Part shown: positions 47,213-62,693 of the stretch, piece by piece
How the letters are laid out: each line of letters begins with the position of its first letter
Numbering within the stretch: position 1 is the first letter of the stretch
DNA from: Dermanyssus gallinae
Lineage: Eukaryota; Arthropoda; Arachnida; Mesostigmata; Dermanyssidae
Length of the DNA: 64,000 nt
Direction: 5' to 3'
Assembly: GCA_003439945.1 (NCBI GenBank)
Contig: QVRM01001473.1
Coordinates: forward strand, 934,001 to 998,000
Notes under the pieces: model-generated
What the model was told of the DNA's origin: nothing
The model's database searches: none
The model's input: only the letters and a program-made list of their open reading frames with translations
Made by a program: the position numbers and the translations under genes

Positions 47213-50200
47213 CAAGTTAACTGTAATAGGAGCAGACTAGCGCATGACATGCTAGAGGAAATAGCAAAGTAAAGTTTTCGGGCTGACCCCCAGCCAAGAT
47301 TTAACGTCCACGGAACTGTTTTTCACATTGCTTCATAGACGGACCCCCATAAATACAAATGTGCAACGGTGGGGCTCGAACCCGCGCACCTACATGTCTC
47401 CTCCGGTTGCGAGGCGCAGACTTTAGCCACCACGCCACCGGGCTCGACAGAGGAAATAGCAGTTAGACGCAACGCAAGCCTCGTTTCTATCAGTGAACCA
47501 AATAAAAGTAGAGCAAGCACACGGGCAGGTTGGTACAATGATCTAACGCTTAGCGCTGCTATCGTTAACACCGGCTCCCTACCAATAACCAAACACGGAA
47601 AAGGAGCCGGATACGTGTGGGTGGACGTAGCCAACAAGTGGAGACTGTACTCATGCTACATCAGCCCGAACTGCTCACAGGAGGAATATGAAAGGTTTCT
47701 TACTGAACTCGGAGACTCAGTACGCGACCATTAAAGGATTGGGAACCCTGATCACGGGCGACTTTAATGCAGCAAGTGAATCATGGGGATCAAAGAAAAC
47801 GGAAACAAGAAGAAGAACCTTACTCGATTGAGCAGCTAGTCATGACATATACGTACAGAACAAAGGCATGGAACCTACTTTTCACAGGGCAGGCCAATAC
47901 TCTCATATTAACTTAACGCTTTGCGATGACACGCTGACTTATAAAATAACGGGTTGGAAAGTCCTCACTGAAGAAGCAAACCTAACGGCATGTGCTCGAG
48001 CTGCGAAGCCCATACATCCAAAGCGGGCAAACTTACAGCCAAACTACTGGTGGAACACGACCATTGCGCAAAAGAGGTCTGACTGCAACAGAGCAAGGCG
48101 TAAACTAAAAAACCCACACAAGACCCTAGAGAATGAAGCTCAAGCTTTGGTTAACTATCGAAAATGTAGAGCTACATTGAAGCAAGCAATTATTGAGAGC
48201 AAGACAAATAGATGGCGCAACCCTCTCAAGGAAATTGATAGCGATCCTTGGGGAAAGCCCTACAAGATAATAAACGGGAGTAACGCACGAAAGCTTAGGG
48301 CTGTGCTCACAAAGGAGCAAATCAGCCAGGCTTTGAACAAACTCTTCCCAAAACACGCTCGCTTTGAAAGGGAGCAATATAACACGCCAGAGGCACCCAC
48401 AGGAGAAGGGAACGAGCCCCCGGCGATATCGGTAGCAGAGGTACTCAAGTCTGCGGCGAGACTTAAGCCGGGAAAGGCTCCAGGACCAGACGGCATCTCG
48501 TCCCTGGCAGTCAAAGTACTATTTAAGGAGTATCCAATTCTGGTTGCACAGGTATTCACTACAGCGACCAGAAAGGGAACAATACCTGCAAACTGAAAAC
48601 AAGCTGAGGTTGTCCTTATCCCAATGACAACGGAGGATTCAGGCCTATCTGCCTACTGAATACCCTGGCGAAAGGGTACGAGGCAATCATTGAAGAAAGG
48701 CTCAGGTCCTTTGTAGAGAAAAACGGACTCCTTTCGGACTCCCAATATATATTCAGAAAAAAACGGTTAGTTCTCACTGCTGTCCATCAAGTTACGAACA
48801 AGGCTGACCTTTTACATAGTTCAACCATATGCACCAGAAAACTGTTCCTGGCAATACTTCTAGATATCAGGAACGCCTTTAACAGCCTCCCGTGGAGGAC
48901 AATACTGAACACGCTAGTGTTTTTTTTTTTTTTTTTTCTAGAAAGAAAGTCCCACATTATCTTGTCAAGGTCATCTCAGGATACCTGGAGGACCGAACTG
49001 TTTTCAACGGTGAAGTGGAATTATCAATGACAGCAAGAGTACCACAGGGCTCGATCTTGGAACCTAGGATACGATGGCGTACTCTGCCAGGATAACATTC
49101 CTCAAGGAGTAGAGATGATCGCGTACGCGGATGATCTGGCTATCACAGTTCAGGCAAAGACTGCAGAAGAATTGGAACTTAACGCTAATAAAACACTAGA
49201 GTCTACGAGGAGATGGATGGACGAAGCCGGCTTAGCAATCGCTCCGGAGAAAAACGAGGCTATACTGCTAACAGGACGGAAGAAGGTGAGTCCCATCAGA
49301 CTTTGCCTGGCAGGACAGCAAATAAAGCAGGTCAAGGAGGCTTGGTACTTGGGGATATGCTTGAACAAGAGCCTGACGGGCCTCAGCCACCTGAAGATAA
49401 CTTCGGCAAAGGCGGCCAAGGCGTCTAATGCAATTGCAAGAATTCTACCAAGCATTCACGGACCAAGAGAATGCAGGCGTAGATTGCTGATGTCAGTGGC
49501 TGAATCTATAGCGCTATTCGGGTCCCCAGTCTGGCTCAAGGTTTCTTTGAAAACAAAGAAAGCGAGAGGGATCCTTGGAAGCACTCAGAGAGTGGCGGCT
49601 CTCAGGATTATCCAGGCGTATCGCACTGTTAGCACAAACTCTGCTCTCGTGCTGGCCGGAGCTCTTCCCTGAGACCTAAAGGTGGAGGAAAGACAAAAAC
49701 TCTGGGACAACAGCTCGAGCAGCAGTAGGAAAGTAGAGAGAGAGAAGTCAATGGAAGCATGCCAAGCCAAATGGGACTCCATTCCTTCTGGAGCACCGGG
49801 GCACACTCTTCGATCCCTCATCCCAAACATCAAAGAATGGATTGAGCGGCCGGGGGGAGAACTTCAGACATACCTCTTTCGAATTGGAAAAGCTCCCTTA
49901 TCGAGCTGCGTTTATTGCCAAGAAGGAACGGAAGATGACTCTACCCACACTCTTCTAAAGTGCCAGGCACTGGAACAGGCTAGAGCCACAGCAATTGCAA
50001 AACTCAGGAACAAATGGACCAATGAGGGAGACGAAAGAGGATCAAATATTCCAGATCCCCCCAGAGGAACCCTTAAGGAGTTCGTAGACGACATATGCGG
50101 CACGACTTCTGGGTGGAAGCTAGGTGCAGCTATGGCTACGGAGGTAATGAAAGAGAAAGGAACCTTGGGAAAACTCAGGAGAGCAAGATTTGCGTCTACT

Positions 50201-50287
50201 GCACTAGAAAATCACGTTAGTCCGAATGATGCGGCTTTGCAGGTGTTAGTACAAAACACGTCGAACGTTGGGGAAACCCGTGAGTGA
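47213..50287 (+). pseudogene. R1 ORF2 (APE endonuclease, RT, zinc motif), broken
   Basis: It begins QVNCNRSRLAHDMLEEIA, a typical R1 ORF2 start, then is split by the SINE. Endonuclease: RLYSCYISPNCSQEEYERFL and, after a frameshift near 47733, ITGDFNAASESWGS. A stop follows at about 47829. RT: ARLKPGKAPGPDGISSLAVK, LFLAILLDIRNAFNSLPW (motif A), ARVPQGSILEP and MIAYADDLAITVQAKTAEE (catalytic YADD, about 49113-49170). A T-run (48919-48938) interrupts the palm. The last frame (49682-50287) has CVYCQEGTEDDSTHTLLKC, the CX2CX9HX4C knuckle of R1/Jockey elements. Long open stretches indicate modest age. Confidence 0.9.
47267..47448 (-). mobile_element. tRNA-derived SINE, copy 3, nested in R1
   Basis: A 182 bp minus-strand SINE with a perfect 13 bp target duplication, AGAGGAAATAGCA (47254-47266 and 47449-47461). 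On the minus strand it shows GAGCCCGGTGGCGTGGTGG, the B-box GGGTTCGAGCCCC, GGGGGTCCGTCTATGAAGC and the 3' hairpin GGCTGGGGGTCAGCC. It interrupts the R1 endonuclease at LEEIA and is the youngest layer of the nest. Confidence 0.95.
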
Positions 50288-50530
50288 CCCCGGCCAAATG
50301 ATCCGAGTGGCAGTCGCCACTTCTCCTGATGGCCCATAGTACTGTTCTATGGAGATCTGGGCCATCAGAAAGTGAAGCTTAAGTGCGTTTAGTGTGTATG
50401 GGTCTCAGCGGGCTAACACCCATCCGCTGGGGTCGAGTCCCACACTACTCGAATGGAAAGTGGGACCTTCTCATTTTCTGCTCGTAGCAATAGAAAGTAA
50501 AAGTATTTAACCATCCTCCATTAAAAAAAA
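50288..50530 (+). other. 3' untranslated region of the R1 LINE
   Basis: It follows the ORF2 stop and ends in an A-run. It contains GGGGTCGAGTCCCAC (50430-50444), a B-box-like motif, inside a tRNA-like stretch beginning GGGTCTCAGCGGGCTAACAC. That is either chance or a captured tRNA-like segment. Confidence 0.6.
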
Positions 50531-50940
50531 AGTTCTCAAAATACGTCACATAAAAAATAAATAGAAACGGACTCAGTATATCACACTGTGTTACCAATCT
50601 AAGTAATTGCGTGAGCCTCGTTTATATTTGTGATATGCTGGCCGGAAAAAAGATCTCGCGAGGGTGAATGAGATTATACGTTCAGTCTAAAAAGCTAAAA
50701 TATTTATGGAGGGTTAGTAAAACACCATTTATCGGAACTAAATGTTGTTATAAAATAAATAGAAGCTGTTTAAGTTATCCCTTGTTCTTACGGATCTAGG
50801 CTCTTGTTCCTGTACATTTCTGAGCACTCCTGTAGCCGAGTGCCCTAGGAGCAAACCGTTATAATTTGGTAACACGGCTTCACGATCTTTGCTGAATTGG
50901 TAGAAATTGATTTGGAAAAGCACCTAACCCGAGACAAGTG
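50531..50940 (-). mobile_element. Older LINE RT, right half (host of the R1 insertion)
   Basis: The minus-strand frame TQCDILSPFLFIFYVTYFEN lies beside the target duplication. It resembles VAQGDSASPFLFILYVTGLA of LINE A2. The segment further right is too decayed to read. Together with 47070-47204 it is the pre-insertion site of the R1. Confidence 0.5.
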
Positions 50941-53590
<2,650 letters not shown>

Positions 53591-53607
53591 TAGACATATC
53601 TACAACT

Positions 53608-53793
53608 GTGCCGAGCCCGGTGACGTGGTGCATTCCCCCCTGCGCCTCGCAACCGGAGAAGACACATAGGTGCGCGGGTTCGAGCCCCACCGTTGCACAT
53701 TTGTATGTATGGGGGTCCGTCTATGAAGCATTGCGAAAAGCAGTCCCGTGAACGTTAGATCTTGGCTGAGGTTCCGCCCAAAAGGTATTCTTT
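53608..53793 (+). mobile_element. tRNA-derived SINE, copy 4
   Basis: GAGCCCGGTGACGTGGTGC, the B-box GGGTTCGAGCCCC, GGGGGTCCGTCTATGAAGC and CTTGGCTGAGGTTCCGCCC. It is the same family as the other three copies. A possible eroded target duplication is ATATCTACAACTGTG (53596-53610) against ATATCTGGAACTATG (from 53794). Confidence 0.85.
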
Positions 53794-53799
53794 ATATCT

Positions 53800-54309
53800 G
53801 GAACTATGGCTTTGTTGCGTTCTGTGTGTCCGTATGTGTCGCGAAAATCTAACTTATGATACTATACAGACTGTTTGACGACCTATCACTTATCGGAAAC
53901 GGCTGAGCAAATGCAACAAAACAAATGACTATGAAGATAAATCTGGACATATTTTTGTTAAAATGCTATACGATTACGTTGAAATGTATCTTCGGGAATT
54001 ATTCGAAATCACATAGCTTAAGCATTCTGAAAATAAACGCTCATTTATAGCCTCTTTGATTTAGGCAGCCTACAGAATATTTTGCTTTTGCCTATGTTTC
54101 TGCACCTTGGTATTGGTTTTGCTTTGGGAATAAATATTTGGTGCCTTGATATCATTTTTCGTCGCGTGTCTGAGGTAGACGGGCTTCTGCAACATATGGC
54201 GCCTATTGAGACCTCAATTTTCAAGTGCGTCAGCAAGTCAAGTTTCAAGTGGCCGCTTACTATAATTGTATGTCGTCTGAAGGACTGTTATTATATACAT
54301 TTTTTTTAA
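53800..54309. other. Unassigned sequence
   Basis: No recognisable gene or repeat. Confidence 0.3.
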
Positions 54310-54310
54310 A

Positions 54311-54384
<74 letters not shown>

Positions 54385-54412
54385 TATTATTATTACTACT
54401 ATTATTATTATA
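54310..54412. repeat. ATT microsatellite
   Basis: About 100 bases of ATT with a few ACT variants. Confidence 0.95.
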
Positions 54413-55638
54413 GCCGTCAGTAGCCCTTACTTACCGACATACTGAAATTGCTCAATCCACCCGGGTCAAGATGCTAGGCGGCTTCTCCAATCTCAACCTA
54501 CTTTCATTCTGAATTAATCTACAACTTTATCGTTAAAATAGTGCGTGCCATGGCATACATTTACATTGATTGAATTAAGAAACGTTTCACGGCAACTGCC
54601 GTCTTTTCCAGCCTGCTCTTTGCTGCAGGCGTCACGTTATTTACGTGTTTATGTTCCGTCACCTTTCGCGCACGAGTTTCTGGTAGTAAAATAACGACGC
54701 GTAACAGAATTGAAGCTCAATCAATTTTTGGCTTTATTTACAGTCGTTTTTTAATCCCTCAAATACAATAGATAGCAAGAATAGAATCTGTTGCTCTCTG
54801 TCAACGGCAGATCAACGGCCGTACCTTCGTCGAATTGAATGCAGTTCGCAGAGACAACACTGCGCGGTATTTGTATGGACACAGGCCGCTTCATACCGGT
54901 ACACTGTTCAGCCACATATACATCAGTTAGACGTTAAGTTCATGTGACTTAGTAGCCTCTCACATATATATGTATACACATATATGAATCTATATATGTA
55001 TGCATCTATATAGGCTGCACTAAAAGCCTGCCTTGCAGTTCGTTTTCGTACGACGATCGGTTTGAAAGTTCATAAAGACGAAAAAGTTAAAGCAGCATAG
55101 AAACATAGATAAAACGTAATTATACAGTAAATGCAAAGACAAGAAAGTGAATGTAAACAATGCAGGCTACCACGTATATATACATATGCATATATATATA
55201 CGTGTATATATGAATATTGCCTATATCTGGCCAATGCGAATCGAAACAAATGGTGTATTTACCATTTGTTTCAATGAACGTTGGAACTCTAGGCGCATTT
55301 CATCGTATATATATATAGAGAAAATAAGTTTAACCTTCGTAGCGTTTTAGTTCTTTTTGTGAGTTTCATTCCAATTTGACTGCAATGATGTTGAACTCAA
55401 CCGCGCCGTTTTCGTGAGGTCTCGTTTCGGGCATTTCGGTATGCCTACAGCTCGCGCACTTTCCTAGACGTGTGTTTGTCTGTATGTAGTGGAAATGAAC
55501 CAATCGGCTTATGTCCTTAGCGAATAAGGTATTATTACTCTTATCGCGTACATCATAAAGGACGATCTCCCTATCGGTTAGACTCAGGATTCCTCTCTGC
55601 GACAACAGCATGCATTTATATTCCAATTTAACAAATCG

Positions 55639-55641
<3 letters not shown>
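54413..55641. other. Unassigned sequence containing a hairpin
   Basis: No supported gene. The 12 bp hairpin at 55243-55272 is listed separately. Confidence 0.4.
55243..55272. repeat. Perfect hairpin (12 bp stem, 6-base loop)
   Basis: GAAACAAATGGT (55243-55254) pairs perfectly with ACCATTTGTTTC (55261-55272). The loop is GTATTT. Confidence 0.9.
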
Positions 55642-55712
<71 letters not shown>

Positions 55713-55725
55713 TTATTATTATTAC

Positions 55726-55798
<73 letters not shown>

Positions 55799-55799
55799 T
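55642..55799. repeat. ATT microsatellite
   Basis: About 158 bases of ATT with rare interruptions. I see no retroelement tail entering it from either side. Confidence 0.95.
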
Positions 55800-56290
55800 T
55801 ATATCAATTTGATATATTGCTTTGAATTATCTTCTTTTTGATGCAGTTGTCAATGAATTGTTTTTGGTTTATTCTATTAAAACTCATGCATGCTGCTGCT
55901 GCCGCTGCTGCTCATTTGTCTTACTTATTGAATGTTCTATATATATATATATATTTATATCGGCCTCGCTTTTAAATGCTGACATAAGAGCCATCGTGCG
56001 GCTTTGTGGTTGGTCGTCAAATTTAATGCTCTCACGTAATGCTCACGAAGATTTTTTGTGCTCACTGAACGGAATTTTGACCGCGTTCTTGCGTTCAATT
56101 CTGCACGCAATGACGTTCGTTCAAATTCGTTGAACGTGAATTCTGCTCGTCGGCTCTGTAACGATTCTGTGTTAATGTTCTCACTGTGCTGATGGTGATC
56201 GCGGTGACAAAGCTATTCGTCGTTTAGCGGTTGTTATGGTTGTTGTTCCTCTTATTGTAGCTAGCAAACGCCTGTCGTCGTTGTTGTTGT

Positions 56291-56321
<31 letters not shown>

Positions 56322-57375
56322 TGTTGCTGCTGCTGCTTCCGTAACTATCAGTGACGATGCTTGCCGGTGTTAACACTTTTTTTTCAGTTGTTGTCGATAT
56401 TTACTTGTTATGGTTGATGTTGTTGAAGCTTTGTTGCGTTGTTGTTTTTGTTGTACACGCGGTCCTGACTTGTTTCGTTGAACAATGGTGGTTTCGTGCT
56501 TAGATTGTTGTTGCTGTTGTTGTTGTTGCTGTTTATGTTATTGGTAAGGTAGTTGGCTGATTCGTTCTTGCTGATTTGATATATTACCATTCATATAGTA
56601 GCAACAGCTCTTTGACCATAATTTAGTTGATTCTGCTATGAGTGTTGGCGTTTATTGTTGCTATGGGCATAAAATTCGATGTCGTTTTTGTTGTTGTTGT
56701 TGTTGTTGTTGTTGTTGGTGCTGCTGCTATTATTGTTTGTGTCGCACTGTTGATGCAAACGGTGTAATATTTGTTGTTGTTGCCGCTATTGCTATTGTTG
56801 TAACTGTCGTTGTTGTTGTTGTTGTTGTTGTTGCTATTAGTGTGTTACGGTAGTTGCTGTTGTTGAGATCGATTGAGATCATGAATTGCATGCTCGCCAA
56901 TGCAATGCTCCTTTTCGGCGTTTAGGGCTCTCCATAAAACGAGCTTGATTTGTCGTTGACAGTTTGACTTGACGTTTAGCTACCTGCGTGACCAGGTCCC
57001 CGAACCAAAACACTATCGACCACATAGATAGATTAACTCTCGAAGACGTCGATTTCGAGTAGAGTAGTGCGCTCCAACGCACGTCTCAACTCAAACGCCG
57101 TATTCGTCACCGGATGCAAGTAAGCTTGGCATATCTATCTGAGCTTCTACTCTGCTTCTAGCCAAAAAGAAGCCCAAAAAGCGATATTGGTCTCTTCTAA
57201 CCGCCGGACTACAGTCCGAACGCCAGCAGTCCGCAGTGAATAGATGCAACTGATTCGACCGAGACACCACCACGTCGATCGTCATCGGTCCGCAGATGAG
57301 ACCGGGCGCGAGAAAAGTTCACAAACGAGCCCTGTTTGCAACTTGCTTGTTGCTGGCTACATTGCGTGTTCTAGT
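55800..57375. other. TTG-patch region without supported genes
   Basis: TTG runs at 56279-56332, 56507-56532, 56688-56720 and 56808-56834 create Cys/Val frames. No gene motif is visible. Confidence 0.4.
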
Positions 57376-57520
57376 CTTACTTTCGTCATTCGCCTAAAAG
57401 CTTACATTCGTTATTTGCTTAAAAGCTAACTTTCGTCACTTGCTTAAGGGCTTACTTTCGTCATTTGCTTTAAAGCTTACTTTCGTAATTCGCTTCAAAG
57501 CTTACTTTCGTCATTTGCTC
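57376..57520. repeat. 25 bp minisatellite, about 5.8 copies
   Basis: The unit resembles CTTACTTTCGTCATTTGCTT followed by AAAAG. Units start at 57376, 57401, 57426, 57451, 57476 and 57501 (partial) and differ from each other at a few positions. Confidence 0.9.
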
Positions 57521-59368
57521 TCTTCTTTCCGCCTTCTTCCGTCTTCTTCTTCTTTCTGTTGTTCTGTTTGAGGCACAGCTGCTCTTCTTCGTTCCGTTTC
57601 ATCCTATTTTGCTCGTTGTCACTCGACTTTGAACGCCCGTACGCATAGCGTTCGAGTTTCTAGAGTGCGGGGGTAGTTCTGTTTGGCCGACCGCGTTCTG
57701 GTGCCAGCTACTGTTGTGTAATGCACTATGACAACAACCAAATAAATGGTAGATTACAGCAGCTACCACAACGACGACGACGACGATGGTGCACTGGTAA
57801 ACGGTCAGTTCTCCTCCGCTCACTAATTAACCAGCCTGCCTGCCGAGTCGCTAGAAAACAATTTGCGCGTTGTTTGTCGCATCAATTAACCATCTACGAA
57901 TCAATTAAGTTATTATTCATTGATTCAAGTGCGGAAACGCATCATTTCCGACGATGGAAAAACGCGACTTCTTTTGTTGTTGTTGTTGTTGTTATTGTTG
58001 TTTCTGCTGCCGACACTGATACTGCTGTATACGTTGTTGTAAGCTAACGCATTATCACTGGCCACTCGCGATAATATATCAGATCCAAAAAAAAATATAT
58101 GCCTCACACGCAATTCCCACTCCGGGGCACTGCGGAGAAGGTGCAGATGAGGCGAAAGGGGAAAGGGGGAAGGGGGGGCTAAAAGTATCTAACCTTACAA
58201 ATTTAATTCAACCGTAACCGGGTTTCGTTCGTCCAAAGTCGTCGCTTAGCTTCAACTGTCCAGAACAAAACAACCATCTTTGCTCGATTAGACAAAGCGC
58301 AGATGTGAAAACAAAAGGGAGACCGCCCCATCTCGAACCTAAGACACCCCTGATCGCTGACACGGCAGTCTCTCCCCACACACGTGCATACAATTCCTCC
58401 TACAGACGCGTTCAAACATACACACACAGACACATATAATCGGGCACACTTTAACACGCCAAAAATCCTCACCTAGAAATAACAAATACTACGACTACAA
58501 CAACAAAAAATCCATAAACGTTGTTACGCCAGGCCAGCAGCTCTTCGCTCATGCTGATGAATCGAGCGAGAGAGAGAGAGAGAGCGCGCGCTGGCTATCG
58601 ACACACTTCTAGAATAGATTGACGACAAATACGTACGTATACAGATTCTCTTTCTTGTTTGGTTTTTTTGGTCTACGCGGACAGGACAAGAACAATCTTC
58701 ATATAAAGACAACCTATATTCATTCTACAAGCGTATCCACACATACACTCCTCATACAGCGCATACACGCATCCAGACACGCTCGCTCGCACACGCCTAC
58801 GACGGTACATATGACTTTTTGACTGACTGAACGATTATTACAATTATTATTACTACTACTACTACTACAATTACAATTATTATTATTATTATGACGTAAA
58901 TGAGGTAAATCAATCATGAACGATGATGACGGCGACGACGACGACGACAACAACACAGGTACACACGTGCGACATGGGCACTACGATGAGCATGGGCTGT
59001 TGTTTCGTTTTGTTCACTAGCAAAATAACTTGATGGTGATAATTTGTTGAAAATTGAAAATTACTAAAAGCTACTAAATATACTGTATATTTTGATATTA
59101 GTCACTAGACTTCTCCAAACGACTACTCGTCGTCTTTTTCTTCGACTTGTTTCGTCTCTATCTATCTCCACCTGTTTTTTTCTCGCTCTCTTCCTCTTCG
59201 TCCTTCTGGTTCTTTTCACAAAGAACACAAAACAAGCAAACAAACAAACAAACACACATTACGACTTCGAACTAGCAATAGTAATAATACCTTGTTGCTG
59301 TTGTTTGTTAGTGCACTGCAACGTTTGACTTTTCAACGACTAGGACAGGCCGACAATTTTTGTAATAC

Positions 59369-59370
<2 letters not shown>
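57521..59370. other. Unassigned sequence with simple repeats
   Basis: It contains GA (58569-58583), CA-like and TTATTA patches, and G-rich stretches at 58155-58178. No gene motif was found. Confidence 0.4.
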
Positions 59371-59408
<38 letters not shown>

Positions 59409-59410
59409 GC

Positions 59411-59453
<43 letters not shown>

Positions 59454-59458
59454 TATAT
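59371..59458. repeat. TA microsatellite
   Basis: About 88 bases of TA with ATGCAT interruptions. Confidence 0.95.
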
Positions 59459-60567
59459 AATAACAGTAATTGTAATTAGAATAAAATGTTTCATGGTACT
59501 GACAACACAACTGGCAGGAGACGCCCAGGAAACGTTCATTCGTTGGTTGACTATCACACGGCGAGTGGGAGCCAGTTTGCTGCGTCTGTTCCGGGTATTG
59601 ACGTAATGTTCTGACGCCGGTACGTGCATCTATGTATGTATATCTCTACGTGCAGACAGACGCAGGTTGTCTGCGCGCCATGTTGGTCAGCGTGGTATTA
59701 TCATTATTATCATCATCAACATCATCTTCATCGATGATCGCCACGCGAAGGTGTGTCGTCTAGCTAGCTTAAAATTTGATCTTTTTTCTTTTAGTGTATC
59801 CAGTTGTATCCGAATTATGTATCGAATGGAGCGGGTTAACGGTGTTGGCGCGGCACGGTAGTTGTTCCCCGTTGAACTGAGACGTCTAACCAACTGAGAC
59901 GACCGCCAATACGAAAACAAACAAAAAACGAAAACACACACACAAAAACCCGAAAGCAACCCAAAAGCGACGACTACGATACAAAGAGCGGGGGGGAAGG
60001 GGGGCGGGGGGGGTGGGGCGCGGGGAATGCACGAACAATGAGACCATTGACGACGCTATATGACAACTTGCAACTAAAACAAAAAGAATAGCAACAATTA
60101 GAACACATTAGCCATGTACTATTAGTATAAATAAGAATATTTGATCATGTGAAACGCTATCATAAAGCGAACATCAAAAATAATAATAATAATAATAATA
60201 ATAATCCTCATGATCATCATCGTCATTGACAGTATCAGGCTACAACGCCTGGCAGGCGATTGAAGTTGAACGTCAACAAAATGAAACCGGCTTTGAACCG
60301 GTGGCACATGCACGAAACTCTCCTGGCCTTTACAGGGTTTCGGGTTCCGGAAACTCCGGCCGCGGTCAGCAGCAGCAACATCAGCTGCAGCTGCTGGCGG
60401 CAAGTTTGCTGTCTGATCAGATAAGTACGACAAATAAATCGAATAAAATAAACGTCACGTATTTTACGCAATCGTCAACCCTCGGCGATGAGTTGATTAT
60501 TACGATACGTAATAATTGGAAAACATATAACCTAAATAGCTCCTATGATTGACTTTTAAACGTTGAT

Positions 60568-60627
<60 letters not shown>

Positions 60628-62693
60628 GTTCTGTATGTACGCAGGTACGATGTGCACACGGGGGCACATGCACTGACATTTTACTTTTTAAAACCTACTT
60701 ATTTTTAACTTAATTGTTATAAACATAAAGTATACTCTTCATTTGTTAGGCTACGGTATGATACGGGTAAAAGTGAACGTAGTTGTCGTTGCGGACTCGG
60801 AAGAATAGAGGCGAAATCTGGAAGACGTTCGAGACGTACGAATGCGAGTGACTTATCGTGACATCTCGACGAGCAATACAATCGATATACGTTCAGGTTG
60901 AAGTCAGGTAGCAGAGTGTCGATCCAGGACAAACGTCCTTGTGACCAGTGACACCGGTGATGGAAGCGTTGATGGTGCGGCGTTTCTGCTCGTGGCAGAT
61001 TCGTGGCTGTGGCTTCGGTTGGTGATGACGAAGCGGCGCCTTCAAGATGGTGACGACGATAAACAGATAAGATTAAACAGATGGATGGGGCTAGAAAGAG
61101 AGAGCAAGAGAGAGAGAGAGAGAGCGCGTGCTCAAGATGGAAATATAGCACCATACGGGATTGTCTTAGAGGTAGAGAGAGAGAGAGAGAGAGTGCAATT
61201 GCCGCTGAACTGGAATGCCAGATAACCCCTGAATGGTTATCTGCAGAACAGTTAGGTGGCATGACACATGACTATTATTATTAATATTACTTTTACTATT
61301 TTTGATACTCCCATGTATTTTTGCCATTCACAGGGGAGAGATGTCGCTTCCTACTACTCTCGTTTTTTCTTATTCCAGATGTCTTTTTGTATGACTCAAT
61401 CTCCTATTGTTTCCGTCTTGCTATTTCTCTCTTTCTTTCTTTCTTTCGTTCGTTCTGTCTCTGAAGCTGGCGTTTGCCCTTTTCTAACGTGACGCCAAGG
61501 CGTCTGTCTACAAGACCTGCCGGCGGCTGGCCTGGATCCGCTATGATGCACAATAACGATGAGATAGATGGCTTTGAGGCTGGTCGACGAGCATGCTTGC
61601 TCAAAGGAGTATGGTCTGCCAGTGAGCGTTTACGTTCGTACGGGTCGTGTTCGCCCACAACATTGTTGCGGGGGAGCTGGGTGGCCACGGCAAAGTGGGG
61701 GCATAGCGCCCCCACCGCTGGCTGGGCTGGACGCAGCGTTTGAGGGGCATGATCGAGACTCGGCGAACGCACCGGCGGCGGCCGCGTTCCCTAGTTGCCG
61801 ACAATGTCCTCGTCAAGTTCACCGCGACGCACGAACATGATGATGCCGCCGCCTGCACACGGCCCCCCGGGGGTGACTCATAGTGGTAGCATATGCCTCA
61901 TGTCACACTGAGAGACACACACACACACAAGAACCCTTTGATGACAGATCTCATGTCACCGAGTCTTGCTTTCTCATGTCTTTCTCTCTCCCTCTCTCGT
62001 TCGCTGTGTCGCCATTGCTTCTTGTAGTGGGTGACGGATGAAAGGTGGAGAATTAGCTTCAAGCGGCGGCTTTGAAAGCTGGCCTCTCTACTGCCCGGCG
62101 CAGAGCTGTTGCTTTATCGCCTCAGCGGCGGCTGCTGCTGCTTCTGCGGTTGCCGGGAACCCCATTCCTTCGCTCGAAGGCGTCCGGTCAGCAAATCGGA
62201 CGGAATCGCAGCAAACAGGTAAGTAGTTACGTGCCCGCCTTCTGGTACCGCTACGGCCGCGAGTGAGCCTGTGTGTCTGTGATATAGTGCAGGTACGAAC
62301 TGAAGTACAGGTGGTGTACTCAGGACAGGAGACCGCAGGGCAGATGATGTGCCCCTGCCGCCGCCATGTTCATTCGGCCTCCTTGAGGTTCAAGTGCCTC
62401 AAGGTGGGCCGCTATCGCAGCGGAACGATCCAGTACGATGTCCCCCGTACCCCAGACTACGGTAGACTCGCGGCAGCTGGCTAGCCGGACCCCCGAAGGA
62501 AAGGGAAAGAGACGCTGTCTACGGCCATGACCGTGGCGAAGACGGAAGATGAAGCCGATGACGTTCTTGACAGCGATCGCTGATCATTGCATAGGGCAGA
62601 AGGAACTGCGTGTGCTCTGTCGACTGTTCGCTTCGATCTTCTTCGACTACCAGGTAGTCGTTCCACTTCCCTAACGAGACAGGGTCGAGTCGT
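59459..62693. other. Unassigned sequence 3' of the P450 exon
   Basis: No gene supported. It contains an AAT run (60182-60204), a G-rich block (59989-60026), a TA run (60573-60624) and GA runs (61096-61128, 61173-61192). From about 61470 to 62690 the sequence is more GC-rich and could hold the 3' untranslated region of the P450 gene, but no clear AATAAA signal was found on the minus strand. Confidence 0.4.

Larger units (their letters stand above)
47205..50530 (+). mobile_element. R1-clade LINE with a nested SINE
   Basis: Inserted with an 11 bp target duplication, AGTTCTCAAAA (47194-47204 and 50531-50541). It starts at the beginning of ORF2, has a 240-base 3' untranslated region (50288-50528) and ends in an A-run. 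ORF1 is absent, so it is either 5'-truncated just before ORF2 or a short form. A SINE sits at 47267-47448. Total length is about 3.3 kb. Confidence 0.92.

Noticed and set aside
57376..57520. Possible CRISPR array
   Set aside because: Units are directly adjacent with no spacers. It is a minisatellite in a eukaryotic genome.
60717..61262. 181-codon minus-strand frame
   Set aside because: Its Ser/Leu-rich parts are GA repeats read on the minus strand. The rest shows no motif.
61404..61858. Frames of 85-122 codons near the P450 3' side
   Set aside because: Mutually overlapping on both strands with no motif. They look like GC-rich non-coding sequence.
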